Assembly: GCA_944363575.1 (NCBI GenBank)
Contig: CALVUJ010000017.1
Location: forward strand, 1-48,774
Direction of reading: 5' to 3'
DNA from: an uncultured Bacilli bacterium
Lineage (GTDB): Bacteria; Bacillota_I; Bacilli_A; RFN20; DUOF01
DNA: 48,774 nucleotides
Shown: piece after piece, positions 42,779 to 48,774 of the stretch
Numbering within the stretch: position 1 is the stretch's first letter
How the letters are laid out: each line of letters begins with the position of its first letter
The notes under the pieces: generated by a model
The model's database searches: none
The model's input: the letters and a program-made list of their open reading frames with translations, nothing else
What the model was told of the DNA's origin: nothing
Translations under genes and position numbers: made by a program

Positions 42779-43705
42779 ATGAGTGCATCGGTATATTCAC
42801 TTGGATCGTTTTGGGAAATAACTAGCGAAGAAGTAGCCATAGGAGAAAGAATAACTAGAGAAGAAGTTTCTAAAAAGAATCGAGTTGAGGTAAAAGCTAG
42901 AAAAGAAGAAATAAGGAAAACCCTGAATATTTTTAGAAATGAAAGAGATGAAATAGGGGAGTTATTATCTAAAGCAGGAATTAAAGCTAGTCTTTACTAT
43001 CCTTTTAAAACAAAAAGAAATGAAGATGGAGAATTAGAGTTTTTTCCTAAAAATATTTTTAAAATGAAAAAAGATAGTAAAAAATGTAAAGAACAATTAA
43101 AAGAGGCTTTAGAAAATAAAAAAATAACTCAAGATGAATTTAGTATGTTAATGGATAATTTAAATGATATGTTAAAAGAAAATGGTTTAGATGAAAAGGA
43201 AGAAGAAAAAGAAGAAGTAGATGAACAAGAAATAGATGCTTTGTATGAAACATTTAATAATGCGATAGATGAAAATATGGAAGGGTTGATTGCTTCAATA
43301 GGTGAAAAATCCTTTGATAAATTATGTAAAGAATATGAAAACATGGATTTAGATGAAAGGAAAAATAGTCTTGAGCAACTTAATTCAAAAATTAATCAAA
43401 AGTTAAATATTGCAGGAGAATTAAAGTTTACTCCTAATGAGAATTTGAGTTTTGCAGATAGTTTTTATAAAAACGGATATTATTTAACAGAAAAAGATGT
43501 AAGTGAAAAAGGTTTGCAAGAAATGGCTCGTAATATGATGGAACAAAGTATGGTTAGAAAACTAATGGTTAAGAAAAATCAAAATTTAAATACAGCTCAA
43601 AGAAAAGCTTTAGTTGAAAAGATAACAAGAGAAAAAGAACTTGCTAAAAAACAAGAAATGAAAAATAGTCAGGCTATTGTTAGAAGAAAAAGTATTTATT
43701 TATAA
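42779..43705 (+). CDS. Coiled-coil protein of unknown function
   Basis: The protein of about 309 residues is unrecognised, with no signal peptide or membrane helix. It is highly charged, with predicted coiled coils at about 20-60 and 95-160, an acidic run (DEKEEEKEEVDEQE) near residue 135 and a basic, Gln-rich C-terminal third (VRKLMVKKNQNLNTAQRKAL) ending RRKSIYL. A structural or nucleic-acid-associated role is possible but not shown. ATG 42779 follows AGGTGAT; the in-frame GTG at 42770 overlaps that site. It lies just before the tyrS T-box. Confidence 0.7.
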   Translation: MSASVYSLGSFWEITSEEVAIGERITREEVSKKNRVEVKARKEEIRKTLNIFRNERDEIGELLSKAGIKASLYYPFKTKRNEDGELEFFPKNIFKMKKDSKKCKEQLKEALENKKITQDEFSMLMDNLNDMLKENGLDEKEEEKEEVDEQEIDALYETFNNAIDENMEGLIASIGEKSFDKLCKEYENMDLDERKNSLEQLNSKINQKLNIAGELKFTPNENLSFADSFYKNGYYLTEKDVSEKGLQEMARNMMEQSMVRKLMVKKNQNLNTAQRKALVEKITREKELAKKQEMKNSQAIVRRKSIYL

Positions 43706-43710
43706 AAAAC

Positions 43711-43739
43711 TTGAATATATAAATTTAGTGTGATAAGAT
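43711..43739 (+). promoter_or_regulatory. Promoter of the tyrS T-box leader
   Basis: TTGAAT (43711-43716) and TAAGAT (43734-43739) are separated by 17 bases. This would start the RNA near 43746, just before the T-box stem I. Confidence 0.5.
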
Positions 43740-43745
43740 ACTACA

Positions 43746-43960
43746 AACGAAGAAAAGAAGAAGTAAATAATTATCTTTTATAGAGAGTTAGTGGTTGGTG
43801 TAAACTAATAAAGAGGTTATTGAAATACATCTTGGAGTTTCTTTATGAAAAGTAAAGACGTTAGTTAGCGTTAATAACAAAGTAAGAGCATAGATATTCT
43901 ATGAAGTAGGATGGTACCGCTTTGTATATACAGAGTTCCTATATATTAGGAACTTTTTTT
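43746..43960 (+). promoter_or_regulatory. T-box riboswitch (tyrosine) upstream of tyrS
   Basis: The leader has the stem I conserved run AGAGAGTTAGTGGTTGG (from about 43783), a likely specifier codon TAC (Tyr) at 43826-43828 in the GAATAC-ATC-type context, the T-box sequence AGGATGGTACCGC (43908-43920), and a terminator: AGTTCCTA (43934-43941) with TAGGAACT (43947-43954), followed by T. Uncharged tRNA-Tyr should stabilise the antiterminator and switch on tyrS when tyrosine is short. Confidence 0.93.
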
Positions 43961-43983
43961 ATTTGTAATAAGGAGGAATAAAA

Positions 43984-45219
43984 ATGAAAAGAAGTTTATT
44001 TGAAGAGTTAAAAGAAAGAGGATTTGTTTACCAAATGAATGCTGAAGAGGAGGCTATTAAAAAAGTATTAGATGGCGAGACTATTACTTTTTATTTAGGT
44101 ATAGATCCAACAGCAGATTCAATTCATTTAGGTACATTAGTATCTTTAATGTTTTTTAGATTATTTCAAAAGCACGGGCATAAAGGGTTACTTTTACTAG
44201 GAGGAGCCACTGGGCAAATAGGAGATCCAAGTGGGCGTAATGATATGCGTGCCATGAGCAGTAAAGAGACTACTAATAGTAATGTAGAATCAATTAAAAA
44301 AATAGTAAGCAATATTATTGATTTTAGTAATAATAAAGCAATGATTGTTAATAATGCTGATTGGATTAATAATATTAGTTATGTTGATTTTTTAAGAAAT
44401 GTAGGGACACACTTTAATGTTAATACGATGTTAAGTGCAGAGGCGTATGCTAAAAGATTAGAAAATGGAGGATTAACATTCTTAGAAATGGGTTATATGT
44501 TAGTTCAAGCTTATGATTTTGTTTACTTAAATAAAACGTATGGATGTACTTTTGAAATAGGAGGAAGTGATCAATGGGGTAATATACTAGCAGGTTCTAA
44601 TTTATACCGTAAAATGTATGGAGAAAATGCCAAACCTATATATTGCTTAACGTGTCCTTTATTGCTAAATAGTGAAGGGAAAAAAATGGGGAAAACAGCA
44701 AGTGGTACAGTTTGGTTAAGCAAAGAAAAAACTTCACCATTTGATTTTTATCAATACTTATATAATGTAGATGATGCTGATGTTAAAGGATTATTATTAA
44801 GGTTAACTGATTTAGAAATAGAAGAAATAAATGATATTATGAAAGAAGATATTATAAGTGCTAAAAAGAGAATGGCTTATGAAGTGACTAAGTTAGTGCA
44901 TGGTAAAGAAGAAGCTGATAAAGTAATTGAAGCAACTAATGCATTATTTAGTGGAGGGGCTAATTTAGATAATGTTCCTGAAGCAAAGTTAGCTTTAAAA
45001 GAGTTAAGTGAAGGTATTAATATAATGGATTTATGTGTAAAAACGAATTTTATTCCTTCTAAAAGTGAAGCTAGAAGATTAATAATGCAAGGCGGATTAA
45101 CTTTAAATGATGATAAAATAAGTGATTTTAATTATTTAGTAAAAAGTACTGATTTAGTAGATAATTATGTATTAATGAAAAAAGGAAAGAAGAATTTTTT
45201 GAAAGTTATATTTGAATAA
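43984..45219 (+). CDS. tyrS: Tyrosyl-tRNA synthetase
   Basis: The 411-residue class I synthetase has the HIGH-type motif PTADSIHLGTL (about residue 37), GGATGQIGDPSGR and the KMSKS-type loop KMGKT (about residue 231), and ends with an S4-like RNA-binding domain (SKSEARRLIMQGGLTLND). It attaches tyrosine to tRNA-Tyr. A tyrosine T-box lies directly upstream, and AGGAGG precedes the ATG. Confidence 0.96.
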   Translation: MKRSLFEELKERGFVYQMNAEEEAIKKVLDGETITFYLGIDPTADSIHLGTLVSLMFFRLFQKHGHKGLLLLGGATGQIGDPSGRNDMRAMSSKETTNSNVESIKKIVSNIIDFSNNKAMIVNNADWINNISYVDFLRNVGTHFNVNTMLSAEAYAKRLENGGLTFLEMGYMLVQAYDFVYLNKTYGCTFEIGGSDQWGNILAGSNLYRKMYGENAKPIYCLTCPLLLNSEGKKMGKTASGTVWLSKEKTSPFDFYQYLYNVDDADVKGLLLRLTDLEIEEINDIMKEDIISAKKRMAYEVTKLVHGKEEADKVIEATNALFSGGANLDNVPEAKLALKELSEGINIMDLCVKTNFIPSKSEARRLIMQGGLTLNDDKISDFNYLVKSTDLVDNYVLMKKGKKNFLKVIFE

Positions 45220-45253
45220 AAAAGGAAGAAAAAAACTTACATTTTTATAGATT

Positions 45254-45352
45254 GCATATTTTTTGAAGGTTTTTGATATGTTATTTACATATTTTTTGAA
45301 GGTTTTTGATATAGGATTTGCATATTTTTTGAAGTTTTGGTATGATAGTGAT
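45254..45352 (+). repeat. Three 33-bp tandem repeats upstream of the DUF4143 ATPase gene
   Basis: Copies at 45254-45286, 45287-45319 and 45320-45352 share the start (G or A)CATATTTTTTGAAG. Copies 1 and 2 are identical at most positions, including GGTTTTTGATAT; copy 3 diverges after the first half. Thirty-three bases is about three helical turns, so any bound protein would face the same side. Confidence 0.85.
45318..45346 (+). promoter_or_regulatory. Promoter formed at the junction of repeat copies 2 and 3
   Basis: TTGCAT (45318-45323), made by the end of copy 2 and the start of copy 3, is 17 bases from TATGAT (45341-45346) in copy 3. The predicted start lies about 10 bases before ATG 45364. 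Confidence 0.55.
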
Positions 45353-45363
45353 GGTGATAATTT

Positions 45364-46671
45364 ATGAAAAGGAAACTATTAGGTGACTTAATTTCATGGA
45401 AAAATAAAGAAAATCATAAACCTTTAATTATTTATGGTGCTAGACAAACTGGTAAAACATATCTTGTTAAAGAATTTGCAAAACAATATTATGAAAATGT
45501 ATATGAAATTAATTTTGAATTTGAACCTAATGCAAAATGGATTTTTGATGAGAATCTTACAGTGGAAAATTTAATACTTAATTTATCAGCTTATAAAACA
45601 AATATTAATATTAAAGAAGGAAAAACTCTATTGTTTTTTGATGAAGTTCAAAAATGCCCTCAAGTTTTAACAGCTTTGAAATCTTTTGCTATAGATAAAC
45701 GATTTGATTGTATTGCAAGTGGATCAATGCTTGGAATTATGCTAGATAAAGTGTCATCATATCCCGTTGGTTATGTTGAAACTTTAGTAATGAAACCTAT
45801 GACCTTTGAAGAGTTTTTGTGGGCAAATGGATATGATGAAAATATGATTTTAAATTTTAAGCAATATTTTGATGAAGGAAAATTAGTTCCAGAAGCAATT
45901 CATAATAAGTTGAACGAACTATTTACTCATTATTTAATTGTTGGGGGGATGCCAGAAGCAGTTTCCACGTATATAAAAACCAAAAATATTTCTGAAGTAA
46001 TAAAAATACATAGAAATATTTTGACCGATTATAAAAATGACATTGCTAAATATACCTCACCTTCAATAAGAGAGAGGGTAAGAGAGTGCTATGATTCAAT
46101 TCCAGATCAGTTAGCTAAGGAAAATAAAAAATATCAATATAAACTAGCTAGGCAAGGAGGAAATGCTAGATACTTTGGATCAAGTTTAACATGGATACAG
46201 GATAGTGGTTTGGGATTTAAAGTAGAAAGATTGAAAACTTTTGATATTCCATTAAGAGCATATCGAGATAGTACATCATTTAAATTTTACTATCATGATA
46301 CAGGATTGTTACTTACTTTATATGGAGATAATGTGCAAAATAAAATTTTACAAGGTGATATAGGTATCTTTAAAGGAGCAATATATGAAAATGTAATAGC
46401 ACAAACTTTAAATAGTAACAATATATCTACCTTTTATTATAGAAGGGATGATAGATTAGAAATAGATTTTGTTATATATTACAAAAATAGTATTGTTCCA
46501 ATAGAAGTAAAAGCAGGACAAAACACAAAATCTATTAGTCTTAATAATATTGTTAATTCATCTAAAGAAATTAAATTTGGTATAAAGTTATCTATGAATA
46601 ATATAAATACTTCTAATGATAAAATAAAATGTTTTCCTTTATATATGATTATGTTTATTAAAAATGAATAA
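45364..46671 (+). CDS. AAA ATPase with C-terminal DUF4143 domain
   Basis: The 435-residue protein has Walker A GARQTGKT (about residue 25), Walker B LLFFDEVQKCP (about residue 95), a sensor-like IASGSMLGI, and a C-terminal DUF4143 domain with the nuclease-fold pattern YRRDDRLEIDFVIY...PIEVKAG. These ATPases are very common in gut bacteria and archaea, often in many copies per genome; their role is unsettled, and the C-terminal fold is related to PD-(D/E)XK nucleases. It stands alone with its own repeat-based promoter and terminator, which fits an accessory gene. Confidence 0.9.
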   Translation: MKRKLLGDLISWKNKENHKPLIIYGARQTGKTYLVKEFAKQYYENVYEINFEFEPNAKWIFDENLTVENLILNLSAYKTNINIKEGKTLLFFDEVQKCPQVLTALKSFAIDKRFDCIASGSMLGIMLDKVSSYPVGYVETLVMKPMTFEEFLWANGYDENMILNFKQYFDEGKLVPEAIHNKLNELFTHYLIVGGMPEAVSTYIKTKNISEVIKIHRNILTDYKNDIAKYTSPSIRERVRECYDSIPDQLAKENKKYQYKLARQGGNARYFGSSLTWIQDSGLGFKVERLKTFDIPLRAYRDSTSFKFYYHDTGLLLTLYGDNVQNKILQGDIGIFKGAIYENVIAQTLNSNNISTFYYRRDDRLEIDFVIYYKNSIVPIEVKAGQNTKSISLNNIVNSSKEIKFGIKLSMNNINTSNDKIKCFPLYMIMFIKNE

Positions 46672-46718
46672 TTGTATAGTTTGAATTAGGGAAAAACCAA
46701 AATTATATTTAAATAAAA

Positions 46719-46747
46719 AAGAGCATTTTTATTGAATAAATGCTCTT
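46719..46747. terminator. Bidirectional terminator
   Basis: AAGAGCATTT (46719-46728) pairs with AAATGCTCTT (46738-46747), with a T-rich run to the right and an A-rich run to the left, so it can end both the ATPase gene (plus) and the beta-helix gene (minus). Confidence 0.85.
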
Positions 46748-46770
46748 CTTTTTGTTTTTTATTTAAAAAC

Positions 46771-48774
46771 TTAGTCTATTATTATTTCACCAGAAATAGT
46801 ATTTAAAACAGCTAGTACATTATTAACATCCGCAGTGGTTAAATCATTACCTTTTGCTTCAGCTGCTGAAATAGCATCTAATAAAGCTTGATTGTTAAGT
46901 AAAGGATTTATAACTATAACACTACCCATATTACATGGATTGCCTGTGGCTACACCATGTGAGGTTAAATATTCACGATCTGCTTCGGACATTTCTAATC
47001 CAGAAAGATCAGGATAAGTTCCTATACTACTATCAACAACCTCAAATTTAATAAATTTTGAAGTAACTAATTGCTTGAATAAACTTAAAGAAGTTTTAGA
47101 GTTACTTTCTAGATTACTTAGGATATTAGTTACTTGAGTTTGTAAATTAATTGCTTCACCAGCACTCATTTCAGAATAAAGAGCAGTTGACCCATTATAT
47201 GCTTCTTTTCGTTCGCTTACTATAGCATCTGCATCAAGTGCTCCACTATTATTAAATAATAAGTTTATAAGGTTAACCCCATTAACCCCTTCAGGGTTAG
47301 TTTGATCTACATATTTACTAATAAGGAATTTATAAAAATCAGCTCCTACATTCGTAGAACTAAGGTTTTCAGCTATTGAACTGACAAGCTGGTTTAACAT
47401 TCCTAATTCTTGGTCGCTATCTATATAACTATTACTAAAATAATTATAGTTAGTGCTACTAAAATCACCTCTAAAAGTAATTTGTTGAGCTTCATTGAAG
47501 TTTTTGCCAGCAGTCCACCATAAATCTGGAGTCATTTCGATACCTGTAGTACCTAATCTACCAAATGTAAGATTTTCCACAACCATTTTAGAAGCAACTA
47601 TTTCAAGTCCACTTTCAAGACAGTCGTTAATTACGATATTTGAAATCTTACTTTCAAATGATTCCTCAAGAGATCCAACAACACTATCAATATATTGAAC
47701 CCTTATACCACTTTGAAATCCTGAAATATTAATATTATTCATATCTAAATAACTATTATATGGTTTTTGTGAATAACCAGATTCGCCTTCTAAATAACGT
47801 CTAACATAACCTTGTCTAGCAGGTTCAATTCTTATTGCAAAGTCATAAGAACCTTCAGTAGGAGAAGTATTATTACTCCATTCTTTATTATATTTATTAT
47901 TTCCAATTAAAGATAAATCATACATTTTTATAGTATTACTTTTAGACAAAGGAATACCTTCACCGCCATTATGAGTGTAGTTGCAAATTTCAATAAAGTC
48001 TTCTCCTCCACCAGAGTATTGATTTACGACATTACTAAAATCAATTTTATAACCATTACCATATAATTCAAAATCACCATAATATCTTAAAATATAATTA
48101 GTAGCTAATGCTAGTTCACTAGAATTACCTTCAATAGTACAATCTCCTAACAAGTTAAGTTTTACATTAGTTCCTGTTTTATGATTAACTAAATCTTCCA
48201 TATCATATATGTTATAACCATCATTAACATTTATAGTAAAATCTACTTTGGTTTCTCTCTCAGCACCGGTATCAGATAAAATTTCTATTCTTAACTGATG
48301 TCCTGCTGCTTTAGAAGCAAAAGTTAACTTTTTAGTTTCATTATCATAACTAGCATATGAATTATCAGGAGTTGTAGAACCATCTACATAAACATTTACT
48401 TCATAGGTAGTACTTATATAACTAGTAGAAGTATGAATTCCTTCAATTTCCAAATTTAAAGAACGATCATTAGCATCTTTTAAACCAAAACCTAAGTTTG
48501 AAATTTGATTAGAAATTTCTTTTTCAATCATCTCGCTTAGTTCAATTCTTTCAGGAGGAACAATTGCATTGACATTAATAGTAGTAGAAGCTATTGCTAC
48601 TAATGGATTATTTGAATTATAACTAACTTTTATTTTGGCAGTTCCATGACCAATTGCTGTAAGTACACCTGAATCAGAAACTTCAACAAAATTAGTTCCT
48701 TCAATAACCTCATAATCATAATCAGTTGCTTCTAAGTTCACTGTGGAATCTGTATCCTTATCCAATGTTGATAC
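46771..48774 (-). CDS. Secreted Ig-like plus right-handed beta-helix protein, N-terminus outside the window
   Basis: The frame is open to the right edge, so the gene continues beyond it; at least 667 residues are present. Near the edge is the end of a bacterial Ig-like (BIG2) domain (FVEVSDSGVLTAIGHGTAKI), then a beta-rich segment, then from about residue 190 a pectate-lyase-like stretch with short repeated strands (NIYDMEDLVNHKTG, CTIEGNS, YGNGYKIDFSN, INISGFQSGIRVQ, NIVINDCLESGLEI), and a C-terminal helical part ending at TAG. It is probably a surface or secreted polysaccharide-binding or lyase-like protein. No anchor is seen at the C-terminus. Confidence 0.8.
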   Translation of the reverse strand, partial: VSTLDKDTDSTVNLEATDYDYEVIEGTNFVEVSDSGVLTAIGHGTAKIKVSYNSNNPLVAIASTTINVNAIVPPERIELSEMIEKEISNQISNLGFGLKDANDRSLNLEIEGIHTSTSYISTTYEVNVYVDGSTTPDNSYASYDNETKKLTFASKAAGHQLRIEILSDTGAERETKVDFTINVNDGYNIYDMEDLVNHKTGTNVKLNLLGDCTIEGNSSELALATNYILRYYGDFELYGNGYKIDFSNVVNQYSGGGEDFIEICNYTHNGGEGIPLSKSNTIKMYDLSLIGNNKYNKEWSNNTSPTEGSYDFAIRIEPARQGYVRRYLEGESGYSQKPYNSYLDMNNINISGFQSGIRVQYIDSVVGSLEESFESKISNIVINDCLESGLEIVASKMVVENLTFGRLGTTGIEMTPDLWWTAGKNFNEAQQITFRGDFSSTNYNYFSNSYIDSDQELGMLNQLVSSIAENLSSTNVGADFYKFLISKYVDQTNPEGVNGVNLINLLFNNSGALDADAIVSERKEAYNGSTALYSEMSAGEAINLQTQVTNILSNLESNSKTSLSLFKQLVTSKFIKFEVVDSSIGTYPDLSGLEMSEADREYLTSHGVATGNPCNMGSVIVINPLLNNQALLDAISAAEAKGNDLTTADVNNVLAVLNTISGEIIID

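Overview
The window is AT-rich bacterial DNA with TGA used as a stop codon (the lysC-like and ZIP genes end on it). Translation starts are AGGAGG/GGTGAT-type, and a T-box leader, a MarR-controlled ABC exporter locus and a diaminopimelate pathway are present. This fits an uncultured gut-type low-GC Bacillota (Bacilli/Erysipelotrichia- or RF39-like) rather than a code-4 mycoplasma. The taxon is an inference from gene style, not from a marker gene.

Layout. 1-350 is the trailer end of a 36/30 CRISPR array whose repeats each carry a promoter-like sequence; no cas gene is in the window. 534-6864 holds a histidine phosphatase, a large M60 (mucin-type) metallopeptidase, an MscS channel and an aldehyde dehydrogenase. 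7079-8295 holds two lipoproteins, the second with an ApbE-type flavinylation motif. 8292-9749 (minus) is a radical-SAM/methyltransferase fusion matching the two halves of the Gram-positive mnm5s2U tRNA pathway (MnmL and MnmM). 9846-13114 is an aspartate kinase / semialdehyde dehydrogenase / LL-DAP aminotransferase cluster, followed by a convergent ASCH gene.

13500-18200 is the most rearranged stretch. An intact ZIP metal transporter gene (17391-18194) is accompanied by two partial ZIP 3' ends, one intact and one broken KilA-N gene, three copies of the ZIP terminator, and a 5'-truncated PfkB-kinase/SIS fusion. No integrase or transposase is visible there.

18286-27577 is ordinary chromosome: a Cys-rich small protein, a YhhN/diacylglycerol-kinase/P-loop/DUF4186 operon, an LRR-transglutaminase protein, HAD phosphatase, small membrane proteins, tRNA-Gln(CUG), thymidine kinase, a membrane protein and an iron alcohol dehydrogenase. 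27668-35295 is a MarR-led export locus: a consensus promoter overlapped by a perfect palindrome, marR, a heterodimeric ABC exporter, then two ABC ATPases and an ABC-2 permease.

35460-38069 is a repeat-rich lipoprotein. 38186-40507 pairs an NrtR-like Nudix/winged-helix regulator with nicotinate phosphoribosyltransferase (NAD salvage). 40984-45219 holds murC, two coiled-coil proteins and a T-box-controlled tyrS. 45254-46671 is an AAA/DUF4143 ATPase preceded by three 33-bp tandem repeats. The right edge (46771-48774, minus) is the C-terminal part of a secreted beta-helix protein running off the window.

The strongest leads are the promoter-in-repeat CRISPR array, the MnmL-MnmM fusion, the ZIP/KilA-N/PfkB-SIS mosaic, the MarR palindrome, the NrtR-pncB pair, the 33-bp repeats, and a recurrent arrangement in which a TATAAT box lies only a few bases before the ribosome binding site.
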